Source of the DNA: an uncultured Faecalibacterium sp.
GTDB lineage: Bacteria > Bacillota > Clostridia > Oscillospirales > Ruminococcaceae
Length of the DNA stretch: 60,455 nt
NCBI GenBank assembly: GCA_934525325.1
Contig: CAKSZE010000003.1
Location: forward strand, 1-60,455
Reading direction: 5' to 3'
In this document: positions 16,470 to 24,152 of the stretch, piece by piece
Layout of the letters: each line of letters opens with the position of its first letter
Position numbering within the stretch: the first letter of the stretch is position 1
Notes under the pieces: generated by a model
The model's database searches: none
The model's input: the letters and a program-made list of their open reading frames with translations, nothing else
What the model was told of the DNA's origin: nothing
Translations under genes and position numbers: made by a program

Positions 16470-16763
16470 TTGAGCAAAGAAGTCAACGAAGAACGCACTC
16501 CCCGAACCATTGAAGATGTAAAGGAGATGCTGACCAAGCACTCCAACGGCGAAATCCAACGAACGATTCAGAATTGCATCACGATTTTGCAGAACGACCA
16601 TGTGCTTGCCGATGCCATCCGACTGAACCTGTTGAGCGAACGCATCGACATCGTAAAGCCCGTAGGCTGGCATGATCTACGCCTTTTTGGAGGACTACAC
16701 GGGTGACCGGGTGTGTTTCAAGCAGCTTTATGCGGAAGCCAAGCAGCTGGGCTTTCCCTTCTG
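16470..16763 (+). pseudogene. Fused fragments of a VapE-like protein and a second mobile-element protein
   Basis: From TTG 16470, after GAGGTGAT, the frame reads SKEVNEERTPRTIEDVKEML and later LSERIDIVKPVGW, which resembles the N-terminal part of virulence-associated E (VapE) helicase-like proteins of phages and integrative elements. The resemblance stops at about 16665. From ATG 16672 another frame encodes IYAFLEDYTGDRVCFKQLYAEA and ends QLGFPF at 16763. The two look like ends of different genes joined by a deletion. It indicates an old integrated element. Neither part should be functional. Confidence 0.55.
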
Positions 16764-16980
16764 ATGAACAGCGTTACACGGTTGGTTACAGATTCGGTTA
16801 CGTTCCAGTTACGGCGAAAAAGCCGCATGACTGCTGCATTTTCCGCTTTCTGTAACCATTAACCTTAAAAGATAAGAAAAAGTATAAAGCCCACCGAATG
16901 CCCTGTGTGCAGAAAAGATAATTTTCCTGCCCGGTTACAGGTGTTTGGTTACAAGAAATTGGGTCTGCAAAAATAGAAAT
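16764..16980. other. Non-coding stretch with repeated GTTAC motifs
   Basis: At least six GTTAC cores (mostly GGTTAC) and one inverted copy occur within about 190 bp. No gene is apparent. They may be remains of the coding sequence of the decayed element or iteron-like sites; the spacing is irregular. Confidence 0.35.
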
Positions 16981-17334
16981 TCAAGGGATATATTTTATTC
17001 CCCACTGCATAATGGCATAAAATACCGGCAACAAATCTTGTCCTTTCTGTGTTAGGGAGTATTCTACTCGCAACGGCATCTCATTGTACTGGATTCGTTG
17101 TATTAAATCATCGACTTCCAACTCTTTGAGGGCATTTGTCAGCGCCGTATTTGTGATTGGCTTTAGTACCTTTTTTAGTTCACCGAACCGCATGGGCGAT
17201 TTAATACAAAGCTCATAGAGAATTTGCAATTTCCATTTTCCCTGGAGCATCTGAATCACTGGCGTGACCGGACAATTTCCCTGCGTTGTCAGAATTACAC
17301 TGCTGACTTTCTGCTTGAATTCCTCATATGTCAT
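16981..17334 (-). CDS. HxlR-family winged-helix regulator
   Basis: This 117-residue protein has the HxlR signature: a Cys near the N-terminus (GNCPV, Cys20), then GKWKLQILYELCIKSPMRFGELKKVL and the wing region SLTQKGQDLLP. HxlR proteins are small dimeric regulators, often redox- or electrophile-responsive, that control a divergently placed enzyme gene. Here the divergent gene (17488) is reduced to a fragment, but its promoter and palindromes remain. The gene is intact and of normal length. Confidence 0.93.
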   Translation of the reverse strand: MTYEEFKQKVSSVILTTQGNCPVTPVIQMLQGKWKLQILYELCIKSPMRFGELKKVLKPITNTALTNALKELEVDDLIQRIQYNEMPLRVEYSLTQKGQDLLPVFYAIMQWGIKYIP

Positions 17335-17381
17335 GATTCTTTCATTCTCCGTTCCTTCATAATAGTGTTTTTATACCAGGT

Positions 17382-17426
17382 GCAAATGATTTGCGTACTT
17401 GATTGCAAAACGCAATCAAGTATAAT
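17382..17426 (+). promoter_or_regulatory. Promoter with two palindromic HxlR-type operators
   Basis: TTGATT (17399-17404) and TATAAT (17421-17426) are 16 bp apart. A perfect palindrome CTTGATTGC-AAAAC-GCAATCAAG (17398-17420) covers the -35 and spacer. A second palindrome GCAAATGATTTGC lies at 17382-17394. Binding by the adjacent HxlR protein is the simplest explanation. Confidence 0.7.
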
Positions 17427-17487
17427 AATTGTATCAGCATATCGTAGCCCCGTCAATCGTTGAAATTTATAGAAAGGCTTGAACCTT

Positions 17488-17580
17488 ATGAAAGAACTAA
17501 ACATTATGGAGGCAACCGTTTATACCTCTTCCAATGCCTGGAATGGCTTTGGCAAGGTCGCGTCTGCGGCAGAAGGTTAA
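17488..17580 (+). pseudogene. Internally deleted flavin reductase-like gene
   Basis: The 30-residue frame, with AAAGG 10 bases upstream, begins MKELNIMEATVYTSSNA and ends WNGFGKVASAAEG. The first half resembles the start of flavin reductase (FMN-binding split-barrel) proteins and the second half their C-terminal end, so the middle of about 150 residues seems to be deleted in frame. Flavin reductases are common neighbours of HxlR regulators, which supports the reading. The assignment rests on remembered family patterns, not an alignment. Confidence 0.5.
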
Positions 17581-17760
17581 ATTGGGGAGCAGGAGGAGGC
17601 ATCAGCGGTGACTGTTTGCATCAAGGATTGTATTCAGAACATGAATCTGGTGATTGGATCAAAAGCGGCTTCATAAATCTGCAAACGGACAGCCGGAACT
17701 TTCCACCGCAAAAGAAACAAATGTGAAAAACATGGAGGTTTCCGCGCTTCCATCACAAAA
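17581..17760. other. Remnant region with repeated tail sequence
   Basis: After the deleted gene an in-frame stretch contains CIKDCIQNMNLVIGS and stops at about 17675. Positions 17656-17712 repeat the sequence seen at 11551-11610. No intact gene is visible. Confidence 0.4.
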
Positions 17761-17786
17761 AGACAACTTCCTGTCACAAAACCACT

Positions 17787-17815
17787 TTGGAAAAAGCGGC
17801 TGTCCATGATAGAAT
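17787..17815 (+). promoter_or_regulatory. Probable promoter of the MATE gene
   Basis: TTGGAA (17787-17792) and TAGAAT (17810-17815) are separated by 17 bp, about 30 bp before the start codon. Confidence 0.6.
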
Positions 17816-17846
17816 GAAGAAAATACTATAATAAGGAGTTTTCTTT

Positions 17847-19223
17847 ATGGCAGCTACTTCTCAAAAGCTCTCCGGCACCACCGATCTTACGGTGGGCAAA
17901 CCGCTGTTCCAGATCCTGCGGTTCGCCTTGCCGCTGGTGCTGGGCACCTTATTCCAGCAGCTGTACAGCTTTGCGGATACCGTCATCGTAGGGCGGTGTC
18001 TGGGCACCGATGCGCTGGGCGCGGTAGGCACTACCTACTCCCTCAACTTTCTTATTCTGGGCTTTGTGCAGGGAGCCTGCGTGGGCTTTGGCATCCCGGC
18101 GGCAGAGACCTTTGGCGCAAAGGATAAGGACGGACTGCAAAAATACCTGCTGAACGGCGCACTGCTCTGTCTGGTGCTGAGCGTGGTGTTCACCGTGCTT
18201 ACCACCCTGATGGCGGGGCCGCTGCTCCGGCTCATCCACACGCCCGAGGAACTGTACGCCGATGCCGTGCTCTACATCCAGATCATTTTTCTGGGCATCC
18301 CGGCTACGGTGCTGTACAACTACGCCTCCAGCGTGCTGCGGGCACTGGGCGATTCCCGGCACCCGTTTTATTTCCTGCTGGCCGCCAGCGTGGTGAACAT
18401 TCTGCTGGACTACCTCTTCATCGTGCCGCTGGGCATGGGGGTGGACGGTGCTGCCATTGCCACCGTGCTCAGCCAGCTGCTCAGCGGCGGGCTGTGTGCT
18501 TACTGGTTCTTTGCCCGCACGGCAAAGCTGGAGGGGCTTTCCTTCCGGCAGCCGCGCACCCTGCTTTCGGCAGGACACTGCAAGCGGCTGGCCTACATCG
18601 GCCTTCCCATGGGGTTTGAATATTCCGTCTCGGCCATTGGCGCAGTCATCATGCAGGATGCCATCAACCTGCTTGGCAGCACCGCCGTGGCCGCCCAGAC
18701 CGCAGGCGAAAAGATCCGGCAGATGTTCACCCTGCCCATGGAGAGCGTAGGCATGGCTATGGCTACCTATGTGGGGCAAAACCACGGTGCCCGCCGCACC
18801 GACCGCATCCGGCAGGGCATCAAGGACGGCTGCATGGTGCAGCTGCTCTACTGTGCCGTGGCGTGGGGCGTGATCTTTTTCATCAAGCCCTACGCGGTGG
18901 GGCTGGTGCTGGGCGATGCCGACCCCGCCGTCACGGCGGGTGCTATCCAGTACCTCAGCGTCATGAGTATGCTGTTCTGCTTCCACGGCCTGCTGATGAT
19001 CTTCCGCAACACTTTGCAGGGGCTTGGTTACAGCGTGCTGGCCATCGTTTCCGGCGTGGGCGAGCTCATCGGCCGCAGCCTTGGCGGCGTACTGGCGGTA
19101 AAGACCGGCCTTGGGTATCTGGGCATCTGCCTTTCCAACCCTTTTGCATGGGGCTTGGCGATGTTCTACTGCCTGTTCATGGTCTGCCGCATCCTCCGGC
19201 GGGAGTCACAGATCGAAGCCTGA
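17847..19223 (+). CDS. MATE family efflux transporter
   Basis: This 458-residue protein has twelve predicted membrane segments in two homologous halves, the standard MATE size. It expels drugs or metabolites in exchange for H+ or Na+. Family marks are PLVLGTLFQQLYSFADTVIVGR in the first segment and SAIGAVIMQDAINLLGSTAVAAQT opening the second half. AAGGAG lies 8 bases before the ATG. It stands alone between its own promoter and the terminator at 19241. The substrate is unknown. Confidence 0.93.
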   Translation: MAATSQKLSGTTDLTVGKPLFQILRFALPLVLGTLFQQLYSFADTVIVGRCLGTDALGAVGTTYSLNFLILGFVQGACVGFGIPAAETFGAKDKDGLQKYLLNGALLCLVLSVVFTVLTTLMAGPLLRLIHTPEELYADAVLYIQIIFLGIPATVLYNYASSVLRALGDSRHPFYFLLAASVVNILLDYLFIVPLGMGVDGAAIATVLSQLLSGGLCAYWFFARTAKLEGLSFRQPRTLLSAGHCKRLAYIGLPMGFEYSVSAIGAVIMQDAINLLGSTAVAAQTAGEKIRQMFTLPMESVGMAMATYVGQNHGARRTDRIRQGIKDGCMVQLLYCAVAWGVIFFIKPYAVGLVLGDADPAVTAGAIQYLSVMSMLFCFHGLLMIFRNTLQGLGYSVLAIVSGVGELIGRSLGGVLAVKTGLGYLGICLSNPFAWGLAMFYCLFMVCRILRRESQIEA

Positions 19224-19240
19224 AACTTATGACAAAAAGC

Positions 19241-19276
19241 ACGAAGGCCCGTTGGGAACTCCCCACGGGCCTTCGT
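19241..19276. terminator. Bidirectional terminator between MATE and GH31 genes
   Basis: ACGAAGGCCCGT (19241-19252) pairs perfectly with ACGGGCCTTCGT (19265-19276) with a 12-base loop. It sits between two convergent genes. Confidence 0.75.
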
Positions 19277-19316
19277 GTTTCTGAAGAAGAATTAAAGAAG
19301 ATTGGAGATGGCTTTT

Positions 19317-21824
19317 TTAGTCCTCTGCCATACCGATCAGGTCGAACTTTTCGGTGGAGACAGTCACCGTAAAGTCCTTCTTGGCAGGCTTTGCGAACTT
19401 GACCCAGATGGTGCGGTCAGGCAGGTTGTAGTACCAGCCGGACTCTGCGGCCTCCCAGCCATCGCGGACGATGAACTGGGGAAGCTGCTGCCCATCCACG
19501 CTGACCCAGAGCGCACCCTTTTTCTTGCTGACCAGCTTCAGGGTCATGCGCTCCACGGGGGATTCGTAGCTGCCCTCGGTGGCAAAGCGGATGTCGGTGC
19601 GGTCACCAGCCTTGACGGTGATGGTGGTCTTGGCGTAAACGCCGTTTTTGTAGTCCTCGGTGTGGCCGTCGTCATCGTACAGCACAAAGCTGGTGTCGGT
19701 CTCGGCAGCCACCAGCAGGTCGATCTGGCGCATGGTGTCCTTGAGGATGTGCTTGACGTCCTCGGTGGTCACCACAACGGCAGAGCCGCGCAGGAACATG
19801 GGGATGCTTGCCAGCGTGACCGGGACCTCGATGGTCTGGCCGCCCTCATAGGCGCGCAGGTCGTCGTTCATATCGTACCAGGTGCAGCCTGCGGGCAGGT
19901 AGATGGTGCGGGTAGTGGCACCCTTTTCCACTACGTTCGCCACCAGAATGCTCTTGCCAAACATAAAGGTCAGGTTCTTGTCGGTGTAGCACTTGGGGTC
20001 CTCCGGGAACTCCAGGAACAGCGGACGCCATGCCGGCATACCGTTCTGGTTGGACTCGTACATCAGGGAGTACAGGGTGGGCATCAGACGGTAGCGCAGC
20101 TGGTAGGCTGCACGGATGTAGGGCAGGTTCTCCTCGTACATCCACGGCTGGGTGACGGTGTTATCGTTGTTGGCGGAGTTCAGGCAGAAGCGGGGCTGGA
20201 AGATGCCGTTCTGCAGCCAGCGGAGCAGCAGTTCTGCTTCGGGTGCGGGGCCGGCAAAGCCGCCGATATCGCCGCCCTCGTTGGGCTGGCCGGACAGACC
20301 CATGCCGGTGATGATGGGGATATTGTACTTCAGGGTCTTCCAGCTGGTGTAGTTATCGCCGCACCAGGTCTGAGCGTAGCGCTGGATGCCGGAGCTGCCG
20401 CTGCGGCAAACCATGTAGGGACGGGCGTTGGGGTTGTGGTCGGTTACAGCCTCTGCACTCATGCGGCACATCAGGGTGCTCATGATGGGCTTGAGCTGGG
20501 CGATGGTGCCGCCCTTGCCGTCAAAATCACAGATACATTCCTGATCCATCAGGCTGTCGTACTCGCAGTTGTCGTTCCAGACGGAATCAGTGCCCACGGC
20601 GATGATGGACTCGGTGAGGTACTTTTTCCAAGCTGCACGGCCTTCGGGCTTGGTGTAGTCCCAGAATGCGCCGTCGCCGCCCCACCATTTGCCGACACCG
20701 TAGGTCTCGGGGTGCTTGCTGTCGCGGACGAACACATCGTCCTTCAGGAACTCGTCAAAGCGGGGGTGGCACAGCAGCATACCGGGCTTGACGTTGGGCA
20801 CGTTCTGGGCGTGCTTTTCGTTCATGGCTGCAAAGTAGGCCTTCGGGTCCTTAAAACGGTCGGTGTTCCATGTAAAGAAGCAGCGCTTGCCGTTGTAGGT
20901 AGCGTAGCCGCTGGACAGGTGGAAGCCGTCGATGGGGAAGACCTCTTCCTTGATGGTGTCGATAAAGCCCAGCACAGCGTCATCGCTGTCCTTTTCCAGC
21001 TCGGGGTAGTACATGCTGGAGCCCTGATAGCCCAGCGCACGCTTGGGCAGCAGTGCCGGACGGCCGGTCAGCAGGGTGTAGTTGTCCACGATGCGGGCGA
21101 TGGTGTCGCCGCCGATGAGGAAGCAGTCCAGATCGCCGCCGTCTGCCTGAAAATAGGTGTAGCGGGGCCAGTAGTTGCTCTTTTCGCAGCCCATGTTGAA
21201 CACGGACTCGTAGAAGTTGTGGTAGAACACGCCCACAGCCTTGTGGGTGTCGCGGTCCAGACGGATGTAGAAGGGAATGTGCTTATAGAGGGTATCCATC
21301 TTCTCGGCATCGTAGCCCATGGCGTCGGTGGCGCGCTCCCGCTGGAAGGTCTTGTTCTTATCCAGCAGGCCGCTCTTTTCGCCAAAGCCGTAGAAGCAGT
21401 CGTCCTCCTTCATCCGGCTGTAAGCCACCACGCGGTTGTTGGCGTCCTTGACGAAGGGATTGCCGGGCAGGGTGCTGTACAGCTCGGAGCCATCGGCAGC
21501 CAGCAGCTTGAAGTTGATGGGGTCCTTGTCCACCACCAGCGTCACCTTGCCGGTGGCAAAGGTGAGGGCGCTGTCATCCTCGGTGACCTGTGCGGCGAAA
21601 GGCTCCACACGGGTGCGCTCACCCTTGAACAGCTCGTCCATCCGGTCCTCCCATGCGGTGGTCATCAGGACATAGGACTCCTCTGCCAACTCGTGGTCAA
21701 AGCTTGCGCGGACGCGGACGATCTCATCGGTCACAAAGCAGACCTTGATATCTGCGTTATCAGTATGCAGCAGGAAAGCGCCGTCTTTGCGCTCCATGCC
21801 GGTAAAACGGGAGCAGATCTCCAT
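19317..21824 (-). CDS. Glycoside hydrolase family 31 enzyme (alpha-glycosidase)
   Basis: This 835-residue protein has an N-terminal beta-sandwich, a (beta/alpha)8 barrel and C-terminal beta domains. It has no signal peptide, so it acts inside the cell. The predicted nucleophile is the first Asp of VWNDNCEYD (near residue 418) and the acid/base is the Asp of WCGDNYTSW (near 490). GGDIGGFAG follows as in the family. The nucleophile motif WNDNCE differs from the WxDMNE of typical alpha-glucosidases, so another substrate (for example an alpha-GalNAc or alpha-galactosyl sugar) is possible. ATG 21824 follows GAGAGGAG; upstream frame extension has no site. Confidence 0.9.
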   Translation of the reverse strand: MEICSRFTGMERKDGAFLLHTDNADIKVCFVTDEIVRVRASFDHELAEESYVLMTTAWEDRMDELFKGERTRVEPFAAQVTEDDSALTFATGKVTLVVDKDPINFKLLAADGSELYSTLPGNPFVKDANNRVVAYSRMKEDDCFYGFGEKSGLLDKNKTFQRERATDAMGYDAEKMDTLYKHIPFYIRLDRDTHKAVGVFYHNFYESVFNMGCEKSNYWPRYTYFQADGGDLDCFLIGGDTIARIVDNYTLLTGRPALLPKRALGYQGSSMYYPELEKDSDDAVLGFIDTIKEEVFPIDGFHLSSGYATYNGKRCFFTWNTDRFKDPKAYFAAMNEKHAQNVPNVKPGMLLCHPRFDEFLKDDVFVRDSKHPETYGVGKWWGGDGAFWDYTKPEGRAAWKKYLTESIIAVGTDSVWNDNCEYDSLMDQECICDFDGKGGTIAQLKPIMSTLMCRMSAEAVTDHNPNARPYMVCRSGSSGIQRYAQTWCGDNYTSWKTLKYNIPIITGMGLSGQPNEGGDIGGFAGPAPEAELLLRWLQNGIFQPRFCLNSANNDNTVTQPWMYEENLPYIRAAYQLRYRLMPTLYSLMYESNQNGMPAWRPLFLEFPEDPKCYTDKNLTFMFGKSILVANVVEKGATTRTIYLPAGCTWYDMNDDLRAYEGGQTIEVPVTLASIPMFLRGSAVVVTTEDVKHILKDTMRQIDLLVAAETDTSFVLYDDDGHTEDYKNGVYAKTTITVKAGDRTDIRFATEGSYESPVERMTLKLVSKKKGALWVSVDGQQLPQFIVRDGWEAAESGWYYNLPDRTIWVKFAKPAKKDFTVTVSTEKFDLIGMAED

Positions 21825-21948
21825 AATTTTTACTCCTCTCAATTGATTTTTGATAAAAAAACGCCCCCTGTTCTCCCAATATAGCATGGCCATATTCAAG
21901 AAGTTCAGGAGGCATGAAAGCGATTATAAAATTCTGATGAAGATCAGA

Positions 21949-22140
21949 TCAAACCTGCAAGCTGCGGGATGAATAAGCGCCATGCAGCAGATAAACCACC
22001 GGCAGACCGTTCTCGTAATCGTACCGCTGTGCAGGGCCTGCCTCGGTGATCTGTTCATTACCCTCCGGGGTAGGGATCACAACATTGATCTCGGTGTTGT
22101 GCATCAGCACCTTGCTGAAATAGTGACAGGTTAAAAACAT
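21949..22140 (-). pseudogene. Truncated esterase (alpha/beta hydrolase) fragment
   Basis: The 63-residue frame after a good AAGGAGG site starts MFLTCHYFSKVLMHNTEINVVIPT and reaches PVVYLLHGAYSSRSLQV, then stops. It matches the first fifth of the esterase D/tributyrin esterase-like family, where the oxyanion segment YLLHG is followed by about 190 more residues with the catalytic Ser. All catalytic residues are missing, so the gene is a remnant. It lies after the YcxB-like gene on the same strand. Confidence 0.7.
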
Positions 22141-22198
22141 ATCGATGTCCTCCTTTTTTCTTATGTCTGACAGCGCCTGTTGGCGCAATTCCATCCAT

Positions 22199-22777
22199 TC
22201 AATGTCCGAACCAGCGGGAAGTCTTGTCCTGTAACATCTGGACAAAGTCCTTCCGATCCACCATCACAAGAGAACCGCCGCGTTTCCACTCCATCCCGCA
22301 TTGCCGGGCGATGTATTTACGGAAGCGTTCCGGGCTGTCTGGCAGCAGCGCCGTTCTGGGTACCATGACGGCAAACTGCCGGTCCTGAAAGATATAAAAA
22401 TATTCGTCATCTTCAATCAGTCGCCCGACCTGCTCGTATTTCAGGTGGGCACCGTTTTCCACGTCCACACCGCCATCGTTGACCCGGCAGCTCACGGTGG
22501 TTTCTGCCCCGCCCCGCTGCATGATGACGCCCTCTGCCGCCACCCGGCTCAAAAAGTCCGGCATGGCGAACATGGCACAGCCCACCAGCAGGCAGAGCAC
22601 TTTGACAACGGTAGGAATCGCAGTGAACAGTGCCGCCATCACCAACACAAAGGCTGCTGCAAGCCACAGCAGGTGCCGCAGCCCCTCGTAGGTGTAGAAC
22701 TCTGTGCGGAACATCCGGCGGATGGTCTCATCGTTAAAGACCACTTTGGCTTCAAAATGATTCTTTGAGGTCTGCAT
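22199..22777 (-). CDS. YcxB-like membrane protein
   Basis: This 192-residue protein has a soluble N-terminal start (FEAKVVFNDETIRRMFRTEFY), two adjacent membrane segments (about 36-76: LLWLAAAFVLVMAALFTAIP and VVKVLCLLVGCAMFAMP) and a C-terminal YcxB-type domain. That domain has the typical YEQVGRLIEDDEYFYIFQDRQFAVMVPR and ends in FRKYIARQ. The function of YcxB proteins is unknown. A GGAG site precedes the ATG at 22777. Confidence 0.8.
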   Translation of the reverse strand: MQTSKNHFEAKVVFNDETIRRMFRTEFYTYEGLRHLLWLAAAFVLVMAALFTAIPTVVKVLCLLVGCAMFAMPDFLSRVAAEGVIMQRGGAETTVSCRVNDGGVDVENGAHLKYEQVGRLIEDDEYFYIFQDRQFAVMVPRTALLPDSPERFRKYIARQCGMEWKRGGSLVMVDRKDFVQMLQDKTSRWFGH

Positions 22778-22937
22778 GCGCTGGCTCCTTTCGGATGGTC
22801 ACGAAATGCAACCAATACATTTGTCGATAAGCACAAAAATATTGAAACAAATTTGTGCATTTGGTCTATCTCGTCTCATTACGCCCTTATCATACTAAAA
22901 ATTCTGCCGTTTTTCCGCAGATTTTGTGATTCAAATG

Positions 22938-22966
22938 TTGCAAATTGTGATATATACTGATATACT
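22938..22966 (+). promoter_or_regulatory. Promoter of the AraC-family gene
   Basis: TTGCAA (22938-22943) and TATACT (22961-22966) with a 17-bp spacer, about 60 bp upstream of the start. Confidence 0.7.
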
Positions 22967-23025
22967 AGAGCAAAAAAAGACGTAAAAGAATGATTCTTGT
23001 TTTTTAACAAGGAACAGGAGCGGCT

Positions 23026-23916
23026 ATGGGCATGGAACGGGTCTCACATTATATCGATAATGTCCTTACGGAAGCACAGGCGCGGATGGGGCTGAACAAC
23101 ACCCGGCTTCTGGTCACATGGTACACGAACTGGGAAAACAGGCAGTCTGTGGTGCACTCCCACCCGTATCACGAGCTGGTGCTCCCCATCGGCGGCAGCA
23201 CGGTGCGCTACTCGGTGGGCGGCAGCGTGTATCTGGTCCATGTGGGGGAGCTGGTCTACTTTCCGTCTCAGGTCTACCACTCCGGCAACTTCCGTATTGA
23301 TGCCGACCAGTCGGATCGTCTGGTCGTCCAGATCGACGATGCCCTATGGCAAGCCACCCGCCGGCGCACGAACCTGAAAAACACAGGCTGGTTGCAGCAG
23401 CTCACCGTGCTGGACAGCGAAGCCTGCCGCAAGTGGGATTTCAAGGGGCTTTTCATCCGCATGGCACAAAGTCTGGAGTTGCCGGGCTCCATCCGGGACA
23501 TCGTTTTTGAGGCGCAGGTCTCTGAAATGATGCTGCTCATCACGCAGGCCACCGGCAGCGGACAGACCACCGCACCCAGCAGCACCAGTGTGCTGGTCGC
23601 GCGCGCCGTGGCTTACCTGCAGGCGCATTATCAGGACCCGACCCTGACCACCGTGCAGCTGGCGCAGGAGCTTTACGCCAGCCGGGAGCACCTTTCCCGC
23701 GCATTCAAGGAGTGCACCATGGAGAGCATCCACAACTACCTGACCTATCTGCGGATGCAGCACTGCCGCAAGGCGCTGGAAGAGGGCGTTTCCGTCCTGA
23801 ACGCCTGCACCGAGAGCGGCTTCCCGGATTACAGCAGCTTCCTGAAAACCTTCCGCCGCCTGTACGGCATCACCCCTGCCGAATACCGCGCACAGCACAG
23901 GACAGTGGTGCGTTAA
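23026..23916 (+). CDS. AraC family transcriptional regulator
   Basis: This 296-residue protein has an N-terminal cupin sensing domain (about 20-105, HSHPYHELVLPIGGSTVRYSVGG) and a C-terminal double HTH. The first helix pair is LTTVQLAQELYASREHLSRAFKE and the second ends with the conserved FPDYSSFLKTFRRLYGITPAEYR. Such regulators usually sense a sugar. The nearest sugar enzyme is the GH31 gene, which points away on the other strand beyond the YcxB gene, so the target is uncertain. A long terminator hairpin follows at 23976. Confidence 0.92.
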   Translation: MGMERVSHYIDNVLTEAQARMGLNNTRLLVTWYTNWENRQSVVHSHPYHELVLPIGGSTVRYSVGGSVYLVHVGELVYFPSQVYHSGNFRIDADQSDRLVVQIDDALWQATRRRTNLKNTGWLQQLTVLDSEACRKWDFKGLFIRMAQSLELPGSIRDIVFEAQVSEMMLLITQATGSGQTTAPSSTSVLVARAVAYLQAHYQDPTLTTVQLAQELYASREHLSRAFKECTMESIHNYLTYLRMQHCRKALEEGVSVLNACTESGFPDYSSFLKTFRRLYGITPAEYRAQHRTVVR

Positions 23917-23975
23917 AAAGGTTTCGGAAACATCTTTTTGCACCCTGCCGAAAGCAATGTGTTTTCATGACCTCA

Positions 23976-24036
23976 GCCAACAAAAAAATGAGATAGACAA
24001 CCCCTTGCGGGGAAGCCTATCTCATTTTTTGTTGGC
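23976..24036 (+). terminator. Strong terminator after the AraC gene
   Basis: A stem of about 20 bp (23976-23996 with 24017-24036), with one unpaired A on the left arm, contains AAAAATGAGATAG and CTATCTCATTTTTT around a GC-rich inner hairpin. It works in both directions. Confidence 0.9.
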
Positions 24037-24041
24037 GCTAT

Positions 24042-24095
24042 TTAGGGTGTATCTGAAAAGTCGAAAATTTAGTCTATTTTACAAATACACCTTAG
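24042..24095. repeat. Short element with near-identical inverted ends
   Basis: TTAGGGTGTATCTG at 24042-24055 matches the complement of 24081-24095 at 11 of 14 positions, around an AT-rich core. It may be a tiny transposon-derived repeat. A CTGAGAGGG tail of the dispersed GC-rich repeats follows at 24120. Confidence 0.4.
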
Positions 24096-24152
24096 CAACA
24101 GCCCCGTCAAGCGTAGCGAGACTGAGAGGGTTCGTCCCTCATTGTGCAAACA

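Noticed and set aside
16277..16546. An 89-codon minus-strand frame upstream of the MerR gene
   Set aside because: It covers the MerR promoter and overlaps the VapE fragment on the other strand; no ribosome site or similarity.
16773..16960. A plasmid or phage replication origin from GTTAC iterons
   Set aside because: Spacing and orientation are irregular and no replication initiator gene is present; recorded only as a motif cluster.
17488..17675. A possible RiPP or sactipeptide precursor (short frame, Cys-containing second part CIKDC)
   Set aside because: No radical SAM or other modifying enzyme is near, a stop codon separates the parts, and the first part is better explained as a deleted flavin reductase.
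19302..21884. An 860-codon open frame opposite the GH31 gene
   Set aside because: It mirrors the real gene in a GC-rich sequence, lacks a ribosome site and shows no recognisable domain; the minus-strand frame has full GH31 motifs.
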